Of a DNA stretch of 64,000 nucleotides, positions 47,516 to 56,378 are shown in pieces. Numbering within the stretch: the first letter of the stretch is position 1; every line of letters begins with the position of its first letter. Location: NCBI RefSeq assembly GCF_001543325.1, contig NZ_CP013355.1, positions 1,704,001 to 1,768,000 of the forward strand, written 5' to 3'. Both the position numbers and the translations under genes were made by a program. The DNA comes from Lutibacter profundi. Its GTDB lineage: Bacteria; Bacteroidota; Bacteroidia; Flavobacteriales; Flavobacteriaceae. A model generated the notes under the pieces. The model was not told the origin of the DNA, did not search any database, and saw only the letters and a program-made list of their open reading frames with translations.

Positions 47516-49414
47516 TTAATATGCTCTTTTATTACTTCCTTCATAAAAATTAATAAAAGCATCATTTACAACACGATTCCCTCCCGGTGTTGGGTAATCT
47601 CCGGTAAAATACCAATCACCTAAATGGTTAGGAATTGCTTTATGTAAATTTTCAACCGATTGGTAAACAATTTCCACATCAGCATTAATAGTTGGTGTTT
47701 TTAACATTTCAGCAATTTTATCTGAAATTTGCTCATTGGTAAATGGTTCATATATTTTAACAACGGCGTTGGTTATTTCAAAATCTTCTAATAATTGCTG
47801 TTGCTTACAATCTTTATAAACTTGTTCCACAATATCATTTTGTTGTGTTTCTTGAAGTAAAGCTAATGCAGCTCTAAACGCTATAAAATCACCCAATTTA
47901 GCCATATCAATTCCGTAACAATCGGGATAACGAATTTGAGGTGCCGATGAGACTATCACAATTTTTTTAGGATTTAATCTATCTAAAATTTTAATAATAC
48001 TTTGCTTCAACGTGGTTCCTCTAACAATGCTATCATCAATAATTACCAAATTGTCAGTTGGTTTTACAATACCATAAGTAACATCATAAATATGAGCAAC
48101 CAAATCATCTCTACTGTTATCATCAGCAATAAAAGTACGTAATTTAGCATCTTTTATGGCTAATTTTTCAATACGTGGCCTCTCGGCCAAAATTTCTTTT
48201 ACCTTTTCAACAGATAAACTTCGTTGACCTTTTAAAATAATTTTAGCTTTCTGTAAATTTAAAAAGTCTTCAGCTGCTTCTCGCATTCCAAAAAAAGAAG
48301 TTTCTGCAGTGTTAGGAATAAATGAAAATACCGTATTTTTAATATCCTCATTTATTTTTTTTAATACTTGAGGAAATACTAATTTGCCTAAATTTTTTCG
48401 TTCAGTATAAATATCAGCATCACTTCCCCTTGAAAAATAAATACGCTCAAAAGAACAAGATTTTTTAGGTAATTGTTCTTTAATTTTATCCATAGAAACA
48501 CTTCCATTTCTCTTAATAATTAAAGCATGGCCTCTGTCTATTTCTTTAATATCTTTTATAGCAACATTAAAAACAGTCTGAATTACTGGTCTTTCTGAAG
48601 CAACCACAACAACTTCATCATCAACATAATAAAATGCCGGTCTAATCCCCGCCGGATCACGTAATACAAAAGCATCTCCATGTCCTAATAAACCTGCCAT
48701 TGCATAACCACCATCCCAATTTTTAGCAGATTTTTTTAGTATTTTTTTAATGTTAATTCGCTTTTCAATTAAAGGAGAGGCCTCTTTTTTATTTATACCC
48801 TCTTCTTTAATTTTTTTGTACAAACTAGCAACTTCGTCATCAATAAAATGACCTATTTTTTCCATAACAGTAACAGTATCTGTCATTTCTTTTGGATGTT
48901 GACCTATTTCAATTAAATCATTGAATAATCTTGGAGAATTTGTCATATTAAAATTCCCTGCTACAATTAAGCTTTTATGCATCCAGTTACTTTGACGTAA
49001 AAACGGGTGTACGCTTTCAATACTATTTTTACCAAAAGTACCATAGCGCACATGACCTAAAAATAAATTACCTATGTAAGGGGCATTATTATTTTGCCAT
49101 TCAACATCATCAATTTTAGTTGGGAAATCTTCATTTAATTTATTTAAACGGCCATTAATTTGCGCAAAAATATCTTGAATTGGTTGATCTTCATTTGAGC
49201 GAATACGACTAATATATCTTGTTCCTGGAGTAACATCAAATTTTATACTTGCCAAACCTGCACCATCCTGACCGCGATTATGCTGTTTTTCCATAAGTAA
49301 GTACATTTTGTTTAACCCATAAAAAGCCGTTCCATATTTATCTTTATAATATTGCAAGGGTTTTAATAACCGAACCATTGCAATTCCACATTCATGTTTA
49401 ATAGCTTCGCTCAT
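47516..49414 (-). CDS. purF: Amidophosphoribosyltransferase-type class II glutamine amidotransferase
   Basis: A 632-residue enzyme, longer than the usual 460-510 of PurF. Residues 1-8 (MSEAIKHE) precede Cys9 of the N-terminal nucleophile domain, so a short propeptide must be removed. Glutaminase landmarks are KQHNRGQDGAGLAS, HVRYGTFG and GNFNMTN. The phosphoribosyltransferase part has LVIIDDSIVRGTTL for PRPP binding, and the ending PTPGGNRVVNDAFINFYEG is family-like. It catalyses the first step of purine synthesis, or a related Bacteroidota paralog role; the extra length leaves this open. Its start lies after the terminator of the PfkB gene. Confidence 0.88.
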   Translation of the reverse strand: MSEAIKHECGIAMVRLLKPLQYYKDKYGTAFYGLNKMYLLMEKQHNRGQDGAGLASIKFDVTPGTRYISRIRSNEDQPIQDIFAQINGRLNKLNEDFPTKIDDVEWQNNNAPYIGNLFLGHVRYGTFGKNSIESVHPFLRQSNWMHKSLIVAGNFNMTNSPRLFNDLIEIGQHPKEMTDTVTVMEKIGHFIDDEVASLYKKIKEEGINKKEASPLIEKRINIKKILKKSAKNWDGGYAMAGLLGHGDAFVLRDPAGIRPAFYYVDDEVVVVASERPVIQTVFNVAIKDIKEIDRGHALIIKRNGSVSMDKIKEQLPKKSCSFERIYFSRGSDADIYTERKNLGKLVFPQVLKKINEDIKNTVFSFIPNTAETSFFGMREAAEDFLNLQKAKIILKGQRSLSVEKVKEILAERPRIEKLAIKDAKLRTFIADDNSRDDLVAHIYDVTYGIVKPTDNLVIIDDSIVRGTTLKQSIIKILDRLNPKKIVIVSSAPQIRYPDCYGIDMAKLGDFIAFRAALALLQETQQNDIVEQVYKDCKQQQLLEDFEITNAVVKIYEPFTNEQISDKIAEMLKTPTINADVEIVYQSVENLHKAIPNHLGDWYFTGDYPTPGGNRVVNDAFINFYEGSNKRAY

Positions 49415-49440
49415 AATTTCAATGTTAAAGTAAAATTAAA

Positions 49441-49468
49441 TAAAAAATTCCGCACGCTGGCGGAATTT
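49441..49468 (-). terminator. Rho-independent terminator of the PfkB kinase gene
   Basis: AAATTCCGC (49445-49453) and GCGGAATTT (49460-49468) form a perfect nine-pair stem with a six-base loop; a T run follows on the minus strand. It separates the PfkB transcript from purF. Confidence 0.9.
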
Positions 49469-49472
49469 ATTT

Positions 49473-50399
49473 CTAACTTAATTCAATTTCAAATTGTGTA
49501 AGTTGTTTAAATTGTAATAATCTTTTTTGTATTTCATCATGTGTGATGTTCTCCATTCTTTCAGTTCCAAATTTTTCAACGCAAAACGATGCCAAATTAG
49601 AGCCTGATATTACAGCTCTTTTCATATTCTCAAATGAAATATCTCCAGATTTTGCAATATGCCCAATAAAACCTCCGGCAAATGTATCTCCAGCTCCTGT
49701 TGGGTCGAAAACTTCTTCTAATGGTAATGCAGGAGCAAAAAATACATCTCCATTATTAAATAGTAAAGCCCCGTGTTCTCCTTTTTTTATTACTACATAT
49801 TTAGGGCCCATTTTATGAATTTTTTGTGCAGCTTTAACCAATGAATATTCTCCTGATAATTGGCGAGCTTCTTCATCATTTATGGTAATTACATCAATTT
49901 TGGCAATAACTTCCATCAATTCATTTAACGTATTATCCATCCAAAAATTCATAGTATCCAGTACAACTAATTTTGGTCGAATAGGAATTTGTTTAATCAC
50001 TGCCATTTGTACAGAAGGGTGTAAATTTCCTAACATCAAAAATTCAGTATCTTTAAAATTTTCAGGAACTATTGGATTAAAATTTGCCAATACGTTTAAA
50101 TCTGTAATTAAAGTATCACGTGTGTTTAAATCGTTATGATACTTCCCTTTCCAAAAAAATGTTTTCCCATCTTCAATAACCTCAATACCATCTGTATTGA
50201 TATTTTTAGCATTTAATTTTTCTAAATATTCCTTCGGAAAATCTCCTCCTACAACAGAAACAATTCCTGAATTTACACCAAATTGTGAAGCTGAAAGCGA
50301 AATATACGTTGCTGCTCCACCTAAAATTTTATCAGTTTGTCCAAACGGAGTTTCAATAGCATCAAAAGCAACCGTACCTACAATTAATAGTTTACTCAT
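49473..50399 (-). CDS. PfkB-family carbohydrate/nucleoside kinase
   Basis: A 308-residue ribokinase-fold enzyme. The N-terminal signature is KILGGAATYISLSASQFG and the C-terminal one FDPTGAGDTFAGGF with the catalytic base D238 and the GAGD anion hole. The ribokinase and adenosine kinase families share these motifs; position next to a purF-type gene hints at ribose or adenosine but does not prove it. It ends at a strong terminator and is divergent from sufE. Confidence 0.85.
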   Translation of the reverse strand: MSKLLIVGTVAFDAIETPFGQTDKILGGAATYISLSASQFGVNSGIVSVVGGDFPKEYLEKLNAKNINTDGIEVIEDGKTFFWKGKYHNDLNTRDTLITDLNVLANFNPIVPENFKDTEFLMLGNLHPSVQMAVIKQIPIRPKLVVLDTMNFWMDNTLNELMEVIAKIDVITINDEEARQLSGEYSLVKAAQKIHKMGPKYVVIKKGEHGALLFNNGDVFFAPALPLEEVFDPTGAGDTFAGGFIGHIAKSGDISFENMKRAVISGSNLASFCVEKFGTERMENITHDEIQKRLLQFKQLTQFEIELS

Positions 50400-50463
50400 A
50401 ATTTAATTTATATCAAATCTTGTTTAATTTGTTATTATATTTTTTTTAAACAACAGATGTGAT

Positions 50464-50471
50464 TATTTTTG
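50464..50471 (+). promoter_or_regulatory. -7 promoter element for sufE
   Basis: TATTTTTG matches the -7 consensus, 18 bases before the ATG at 50490. Confidence 0.55.
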
Positions 50472-50489
50472 CAAAAATAAGTTTAAAAA

Positions 50490-50912
50490 ATGACTATCAA
50501 AGAAATACAAGAAGAAATTATAGATGAGTTTTCTATGTTTGAAGACTGGATGGAGCGTTACGAATATATAATTGATTTAGGAAAATCACTTCCTCTTATT
50601 GACGAAGCCAATAAATTAGATGAAAATTTAATTAATGGATGCCAATCTAAAGTGTGGCTACGCTCAGAAATTAAAGGAGATAAAATTAATTTTACTGCAG
50701 ATAGCGATGCTATTTTAACCAAAGGAATTGTTGCTATTCTTCTGCGTGTTTTTAACAACCAAAAACCTGCTGATATCTTAGCTGCAGATTTATTTTTTAT
50801 AGATGAAATTGGGTTAAAAGAGCATCTCTCTCCAACTCGTGCAAACGGGTTAGTTTCTATGATTAAGCAAATTAAATTATATGCCTTGGCACATCAATCT
50901 AAATTAAGTTAA
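50490..50912 (+). CDS. sufE: SufE-type sulfur acceptor protein
   Basis: Cytosolic protein of 140 residues that accepts persulfide sulfur from the cysteine desulfurase SufS during Fe-S cluster building. The active-site cysteine is in LINGCQSKVWL (about Cys51), and LSPTRANGLVSMIKQIKLYA closes the family pattern. The core suf genes are not in the window. It starts a probable unit with sufT and DUF2480. Confidence 0.9.
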   Translation: MTIKEIQEEIIDEFSMFEDWMERYEYIIDLGKSLPLIDEANKLDENLINGCQSKVWLRSEIKGDKINFTADSDAILTKGIVAILLRVFNNQKPADILAADLFFIDEIGLKEHLSPTRANGLVSMIKQIKLYALAHQSKLS

Positions 50913-50918
50913 TTAGTG

Positions 50919-50926
50919 TATATTTG
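50919..50926 (+). promoter_or_regulatory. Possible internal -7 element before sufT
   Basis: TATATTTG lies between sufE and sufT, 37 bases before the sufT ATG. It suggests a separate start in addition to read-through from sufE. Confidence 0.4.
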
Positions 50927-50963
50927 TACTTATTTAGAATGAATATAAAGAAAGATTTTTAAA

Positions 50964-51284
50964 ATGAATAGTGAACGTGTTCAAGATTTAGGCGAAGATA
51001 TAGTTGAAATGCTTAAAACCATTTATGATCCCGAAATACCTGTTGACATATTTGAATTGGGTTTAATTTACGACGTTTTTGTTAGTGAAAATAATGATGT
51101 TAAAATTTTAATGACTTTAACCTCTCCCAATTGCCCTGTAGCTGAAACTTTACCTGTTGAAATTGAAGAAAAAGTAAGATCAATAGATAAGGTTAAAGAT
51201 GTTGAGGTTGAAATTACTTTTGACCCAATGTGGACACAAGATATGATGAGCGAAGAGGCTAAACTAGAACTTGGTTTTCTTTAA
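50964..51284 (+). CDS. sufT: SufT/MIP18-family (DUF59) Fe-S assembly protein
   Basis: A 106-residue protein of the MIP18 family. Landmarks are TIYDPEIPVDIFELGLIYDV and LTSPNCPVAETLP, whose cysteine is the conserved one of the family. It is thought to help in maturation of Fe-S proteins. The stop is one base before the ATG of the DUF2480 gene, so the two are tightly coupled. Confidence 0.88.
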   Translation: MNSERVQDLGEDIVEMLKTIYDPEIPVDIFELGLIYDVFVSENNDVKILMTLTSPNCPVAETLPVEIEEKVRSIDKVKDVEVEITFDPMWTQDMMSEEAKLELGFL

Positions 51285-51285
51285 A

Positions 51286-51795
51286 ATGTCAACAAAAATT
51301 ATAAATAAAGTTGCAAATAGTCAATTAAAAACAATTGATCTTGAAGAGTTTTACCCTCAAGGGACAAGAACAATTGTTGATATAAAAGACTGGCTTTTTC
51401 AAGAACTAATTTTAAAAGAAACCGATTTTCGTGAGCATGTAAAAAAGCACAATTGGAATCAATACAAAAATCATTATGTTGCACTTATTTGCTCCTCTGA
51501 TGCCATTATTCCATCATGGGCGTATATGTTAATCTCAACATACATTTCTCCATTTGCAAAAAAAATTATTGTAGGAACTTTACGCGAATTAGAAACTTCT
51601 ATTTTTCAAGATATTATTTCTAATTTTAATGTTGAGGATTATGCAAATAAACCCGTTATTATTAAGGGTTGTGCAAACAAACCTATTCCTGAAACAGCTT
51701 ATATTCAACTTGTTGAAAAACTACAACCTGTTGTAAAATCAATTATGTTTGGTGAAGCGTGTTCAACGGTTCCTCTTTTTAAAAAGAAAAAATAA
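51286..51795 (+). CDS. DUF2480 family protein
   Basis: A 169-residue protein from ATG 51286. The frame extends back to a TTG at 51271 inside sufT, but the ATG directly after the sufT stop is preferred. It has the family-like start LKTIDLEEFYP and the end IMFGEACSTVPLFKKKK with two conserved-looking cysteines (KGCANKP and EACSTVP). The role is unknown. Its place right after sufT suggests an Fe-S or cysteine-related job, which is only inferred. Confidence 0.78.
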   Translation: MSTKIINKVANSQLKTIDLEEFYPQGTRTIVDIKDWLFQELILKETDFREHVKKHNWNQYKNHYVALICSSDAIIPSWAYMLISTYISPFAKKIIVGTLRELETSIFQDIISNFNVEDYANKPVIIKGCANKPIPETAYIQLVEKLQPVVKSIMFGEACSTVPLFKKKK

Positions 51796-51819
51796 ATTTT
51801 ATTTTAGAGATAATAAATA

Positions 51820-51827
51820 TATTTTTG
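51820..51827 (+). promoter_or_regulatory. -7 promoter element for the DUF3078 gene
   Basis: TATTTTTG, 27 bases before the ATG at 51855. It overlaps the TTG at 51825 where the frame first opens, which argues that translation starts at 51855. Confidence 0.55.
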
Positions 51828-51854
51828 CCACCAATTATTAAAAATAACTTAAAA

Positions 51855-52739
51855 ATGAATAATTGTAAGGGAACGAAAATCTTATTATTACTATTTATAC
51901 TAAACACTACCTTAAGTTTTACTCAAGAAAAAAAAGAAAAATCAAAAGAAGGCTGGTCTAAAAAAGGGAATATTTCATTTTTATTCAACCAATCTGCTTT
52001 TTCTGATTGGGTTGCCGGAGGTCAAAATAATATTGCTGGTAATATTGGTATTAATTACGAATTTAATTATGTAAAAGGAAATACTACTTGGAATAATAAA
52101 ATAATAGCATCTTACGGGTTAACAAAAAGTAAAAATACCGACTTTGAAAAGAAAACTGATGATCGCTTTGAATTTAATTCTGTAGTTGGTATAAAAGCAC
52201 AAAATTATTGGTATTATTCTGTTTTTGTAAATTTTAAAACCCAATTTACTAAAGGATATGTTTATGGGAAAGATATAAATAACACCGAAGTTAGAACTGA
52301 ATACACCAATGTAATGTCTCCAGGTTATCTATCTTTTGGCCCTGGTATGCTTTGGGAAAAGAATAGTAATTTAAAATTTAATATAACTCCTGCTACTGGT
52401 AAATTAGTTTTTGTAAATAAAGACTTCACGCTACCAAATGGTGCATATTTTGGTGTTGAAGAAGGAGAAAGTACTCGTTTTGAATTTGGTTTGAACGCAT
52501 CGGGTTATACAAAACTTAATATTATGGAAAACGTTTCTATAGAAAATATTTTAAATTTATATGCCAATTATTTAGAAAATGTACAAAATGTTGATATTGA
52601 TTACACCATGAATATTGTTATGAAAATTAACAAGTATTTATCAACCACTTTTATTTTCCAAACTATTTATGATGATAATGCATTTAAGGGGTTTCAAATT
52701 AGAGAGGTGTTTGGGTTGGGTATTAACTACAATTTTTAA
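51855..52739 (+). CDS. DUF3078 outer-membrane-type protein
   Basis: A 294-residue exported protein from ATG 51855 with signal peptide ending LNTTLSFTQ. The mature part has the DUF3078 pattern: GWSKKGNISFLFNQSAFSDWVAGGQNN near the start and then alternating strands rich in aromatics, with the last residue F (GLGINYNF), typical of a beta-barrel outer-membrane protein. The family is common in Bacteroidota and of unknown role. It follows DUF2480 with its own promoter. Confidence 0.82.
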   Translation: MNNCKGTKILLLLFILNTTLSFTQEKKEKSKEGWSKKGNISFLFNQSAFSDWVAGGQNNIAGNIGINYEFNYVKGNTTWNNKIIASYGLTKSKNTDFEKKTDDRFEFNSVVGIKAQNYWYYSVFVNFKTQFTKGYVYGKDINNTEVRTEYTNVMSPGYLSFGPGMLWEKNSNLKFNITPATGKLVFVNKDFTLPNGAYFGVEEGESTRFEFGLNASGYTKLNIMENVSIENILNLYANYLENVQNVDIDYTMNIVMKINKYLSTTFIFQTIYDDNAFKGFQIREVFGLGINYNF

Positions 52740-52818
52740 TTTTCAAGTATCCTTTAAATTAAATTTTTTTACTTAAGTGAAATTTATTTCTTATTTTGGT
52801 TGTTAAACAATTTTTGTA

Positions 52819-53910
52819 ATGACATTACTTTTAGTATACGCTTCACTTTCTATTTTTTTTTCATTTTTATGCTCCATACTTGAAGCTGTTTTATTAAGTG
52901 TAACGCCAACATTTATTACTATAAAAAAGCAGGAAGGGAAAAAATTTGCTGAAACTCTTGAACACTTAAAAAATGATGTTGACAAGCCTTTAATTGCTAT
53001 ATTAACAGTAAATACAATTGCACATACTGTAGGAGCTATTATGGTAGGTGTTCAAGCTGAAACACTGGACTATAAAGTATCTATACTTGGTATAAATATT
53101 GTAGGAATTGTTTCTACTATAATGACCATACTAATTTTAGTAGCCTCAGAAATAATCCCTAAAACAATTGGAGCTACCTATTGGCAGCAATTAGCCAACA
53201 TTACTTCCAAAGCATTGGTTTTATTAATATTTCCTTTAAAATGGACAGGTATTTTATGGATTTTACAATTAACTACTAAATTAATTAACGGAAAAAAAAT
53301 TCATGGATCTGTTTTAAGTAGAGCTGATTTTAAAGCAATGACTGATATTGCTCAAGAGCAAGGTGTTTTTGAAGAGAGTGAAAGTGCTATTATTAAAAAT
53401 TTACTCATATTTAAAGAGGTTCAAGTAAAAGATATTATGACTCCTAGAACTGTAATGATAACAGCTTCAGAAGATCAAACAATTAAATCTTTTTATAACA
53501 ATCATCCTAAACTTCAATTTTCAAGAATTCCTATTTTTAAAACAAACCCTGATAATATTACTGGTTTTATTCTAAAAGGAGAAGTTTTAGAAGAAATTAT
53601 TAAAGGAAATAGTGCCAAAAAATTAGAAAACTTAAAACGTGAAATTTTAATAACTAATAGAAATTTACCTATCCCTGATTTGTTTGAAAAATTTATTGAG
53701 AAACGGGAACATATAGCCTTGGTAGTTGATGAATACGGTACTACAAGTGGCTTGGTAACTATGGAAGATGTGATTGAGACATTACTTGGGCTAGAAATTA
53801 TGGACGAAAGTGATAATATAGCAGATTTACAACATTTAGCTCGTGAAAACTGGAAAATAAGAGCAACCAAACTTGGAATTATTGAAGAAAAAAAACTGAA
53901 AAAAAAATAG
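52819..53910 (+). CDS. CNNM/DUF21-CBS membrane protein
   Basis: A 363-residue protein. The N-terminal half (about 1-175) is a DUF21/CNNM transmembrane domain with the charged EIIPKTIGATYW turn. Two CBS domains follow (about 200-320) with VKDIMTPRTVM and IALVVDEYGTTSGLVTMEDVIETLLG. Relatives are implicated in Mg2+/Co2+ efflux. The C-terminal CorC/transporter-associated domain is missing or very short. The stop is four bases from the convergent hflX stop. Confidence 0.85.
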   Translation: MTLLLVYASLSIFFSFLCSILEAVLLSVTPTFITIKKQEGKKFAETLEHLKNDVDKPLIAILTVNTIAHTVGAIMVGVQAETLDYKVSILGINIVGIVSTIMTILILVASEIIPKTIGATYWQQLANITSKALVLLIFPLKWTGILWILQLTTKLINGKKIHGSVLSRADFKAMTDIAQEQGVFEESESAIIKNLLIFKEVQVKDIMTPRTVMITASEDQTIKSFYNNHPKLQFSRIPIFKTNPDNITGFILKGEVLEEIIKGNSAKKLENLKREILITNRNLPIPDLFEKFIEKREHIALVVDEYGTTSGLVTMEDVIETLLGLEIMDESDNIADLQHLARENWKIRATKLGIIEEKKLKKK

Positions 53911-53914
53911 ATAG

Positions 53915-55126
53915 CTAATCTATTTCTTTATACTCTTCATATAAAAAATCATTATATGGAAAACGTGTAATATGAATTTTCTTTACTTCTTTAAAAACTT
54001 TTTCTTTAAAATTTTCTAAATTTTCTTTATTCAACGCAGAAATAAATAAACAATTATTATCTAGTTTATTCATCCAAGTTTTTTCCCATTCAGCTAGCGT
54101 ATAATGTTCTTTCGTTTTTTTAGTAACTAAATCATCACTGTCAATTGTTTCGTGTTGGTAGACGTCAATTTTATTAAAAACCATAATAGTTGGCTTATTT
54201 GCACTTTTAATTTCGTCTAATATTTTATTTACCGAAGCAATATGCTCTTCAAAATTTGGATGTGAAATATCAACAATGTGCAATAGTAAATCTGCTTCTC
54301 TAACCTCATCTAAAGTAGATTTAAAAGACTCCACAAGTTGTGTGGGTAATTTTCTGATAAACCCAACCGTGTCTGTTAATAAAAATGGAATATTTTTTAT
54401 CACAACTTTTCTAACTGTTGTATCAAGAGTAGCAAATAATTTATTTTCGGCAAAAACATCACTTTTACTCACAACATTCATTAACGTAGATTTACCAACA
54501 TTTGTGTAGCCAACTAAAGCAACCCTAACCATTTTACCACGGTTTTTACGTTGCACAGCCATTTGCTTATCTATAACTTTTAACTTCTTTTTTAATAAGG
54601 TTATTTTATCTCTAATAATTCGTCTATCCGTCTCAATTTCAGTTTCGCCAGGTCCACGTAAACCAATACCTCCTTTTTGACGTTCTAAGTGCGTCCAAAG
54701 TCGTGTTAATCTTGGCAATAAATATTGACATTGAGCTAATTCAACTTGGGTGCGTGCATAACTTGTTTGTGCCCTTCGGGCAAAAATATCAAGAATTAAA
54801 CTGGTTCTATCTAACACTTTACAATCCAATACTTTTTCTATATTTCTTAATTGAGAAGCCGAAAGTTCATCATCAAATATGGCAGTTTCAATATTATTAG
54901 CTTCCATATATTGTTTTACCTCATCTAATTTACCCGTACCAATAAATGTTTTTGGATTAGGTATTTCTAGTTTTTGAGTAAAACGTTTAACGGCAACTCC
55001 TCCCGCTGTTAACGTTAAAAATTCCAATTCATTTAAATATTCATTTGATTGTTCCTCATCTTGATGTTGAGTTACAACTCCAATCAAAACAATTTTTTCA
55101 GATGTAACTTTTTTTTCTTCAATCAT
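53915..55126 (-). CDS. hflX: GTPase HflX
   Basis: Ribosome-binding GTPase that splits stalled 70S ribosomes under stress. The 403 residues have the N-terminal HflX domain (EFLTLTAGGVAVKRFTQK, FIGTGKLDEVK), the GLRGPGETEIETDRR linker and the G domain: G1 GYTNVGKSTL, G3 DTVGFIRKLP and G4 FNKID. It starts on the minus strand; the divergent endonuclease gene lies 140 bases away. Confidence 0.92.
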   Translation of the reverse strand: MIEEKKVTSEKIVLIGVVTQHQDEEQSNEYLNELEFLTLTAGGVAVKRFTQKLEIPNPKTFIGTGKLDEVKQYMEANNIETAIFDDELSASQLRNIEKVLDCKVLDRTSLILDIFARRAQTSYARTQVELAQCQYLLPRLTRLWTHLERQKGGIGLRGPGETEIETDRRIIRDKITLLKKKLKVIDKQMAVQRKNRGKMVRVALVGYTNVGKSTLMNVVSKSDVFAENKLFATLDTTVRKVVIKNIPFLLTDTVGFIRKLPTQLVESFKSTLDEVREADLLLHIVDISHPNFEEHIASVNKILDEIKSANKPTIMVFNKIDVYQHETIDSDDLVTKKTKEHYTLAEWEKTWMNKLDNNCLFISALNKENLENFKEKVFKEVKKIHITRFPYNDFLYEEYKEID

Positions 55127-55232
55127 ATTTTTAGTCGCTTCTTACAATATCTTATTTTAAATTAAAGAACATTTATTTTGTTTTAATATTCTTAAATTAC
55201 TGAAGCAAAGATACGAATACAAAGTTTAATTC

Positions 55233-55240
55233 TAATTTTG
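55233..55240 (+). promoter_or_regulatory. -7 promoter element for the first endonuclease-family gene
   Basis: TAATTTTG matches TAnnTTTG, 27 bases before the ATG at 55268. It overlaps a TTG at 55238 where the frame first opens, supporting the 55268 start. Confidence 0.55.
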
Positions 55241-55267
55241 TATTTTACTGTTTTTAATCAAAAATTT

Positions 55268-56239
55268 ATGTTTTCATATTTTAAATCTACAGGGAGAATA
55301 AAACAAGCATACACCATTGCTTTTTACAATCTTGAAAATTTATTTGACACCAAAGATAACCCTACAACTTTAGATGATGATTTTACGCCTAAAGGACGAA
55401 AAAATTGGAATTATAAACGCTATAAAAATAAAATTAGGAAACTAGGAAATGTTATTGCCCAACTTGGAACTAATAAATCTTTTTATGCACCAGCCATTGT
55501 TGGTGTTGTTGAAGTTGAAAACCAAAAAGTATTGGAAGATTTAGTTGCCTCTAAAAACTTAAAAAATCATCAATATGGAATTGTACATTATGATTCTCCT
55601 GATGAACGAGGTATTGATGTTGCCTTACTTTACAAAAAGGAATTTTTTGAATTATTACACTCTGAAACTTTTCCATTATACCTTGAAGACGAGCAAGGCA
55701 ATAGAGATTACACAAGAGATATTTTACTTGTAAAAGGGAATTTAAATGGAGAACTAATTTATGTTCTTGTAAATCACTGGCCTTCACGCAGAAGCGGAGA
55801 AGATTTAACCGAAGAAAAAAGGATAAAAGCTGCCCAATTAGCTACTCAGATAACAGCAGGTATAATTTCTAAAAACGCAAATGCTAAAATTATAATTATG
55901 GGCGATTTTAACGATAACCCATCTAATATAAGTGTAAAAAAACACCTTGTAAATAACACTTTTTACAATCCAATGGAGCGGTTAATTAATACTGGAAATA
56001 GGACTTTAAATTATAAAAAAACATGGCTTTTGTTTGATCAAATTATCTTTTCTAAAAACTTTTTTAATAATGAAAAAGAAAAACATTCTTTTAAATATGC
56101 CGCGGTTTTTGATAGGTATTTTTTAAAAGAATGGAAAGGAAAATATAAAGGAAACCCTTTTAGAACTTATATTGGGAAATGGTATCAAGGTGGGTTTAGT
56201 GATCACTTTCCCGTATATGTGTATTTAAAAAAGAATTAA
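55268..56239 (+). CDS. Endonuclease/exonuclease/phosphatase family protein, apparently cytosolic
   Basis: A 323-residue EEP-fold hydrolase from ATG 55268. Active-site landmarks are FYNLENLFDT, VGVVEVENQKVLEDL (metal-binding Glu), DERGIDVALLYK, VLVNHWPSRR (catalytic His), IIMGDFNDNP and SDHFPVY. No clear signal peptide is present, unlike the paralog at 63309. The fold serves nucleases, phosphatases and phosphodiesterases, so the substrate is open. It is followed by the S9 peptidase after 139 bases with its own promoter. Confidence 0.82.
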   Translation: MFSYFKSTGRIKQAYTIAFYNLENLFDTKDNPTTLDDDFTPKGRKNWNYKRYKNKIRKLGNVIAQLGTNKSFYAPAIVGVVEVENQKVLEDLVASKNLKNHQYGIVHYDSPDERGIDVALLYKKEFFELLHSETFPLYLEDEQGNRDYTRDILLVKGNLNGELIYVLVNHWPSRRSGEDLTEEKRIKAAQLATQITAGIISKNANAKIIIMGDFNDNPSNISVKKHLVNNTFYNPMERLINTGNRTLNYKKTWLLFDQIIFSKNFFNNEKEKHSFKYAAVFDRYFLKEWKGKYKGNPFRTYIGKWYQGGFSDHFPVYVYLKKN

Positions 56240-56336
56240 CGTATATAAAATACTGATTTAAAGTTGCTTAATTGTTTTCAACTAATCTAACACCTAAATT
56301 AAAGACTTTTAAGAAGTTATTTAAAATTAAAAATAA

Positions 56337-56344
56337 TAAATTTG
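56337..56344 (+). promoter_or_regulatory. -7 promoter element for the S9 peptidase gene
   Basis: TAAATTTG matches TAnnTTTG, 34 bases before the ATG at 56379. Confidence 0.5.
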
Positions 56345-56378
56345 TTAAGTAAAAATTCACTTCACACAAATTTAAATT

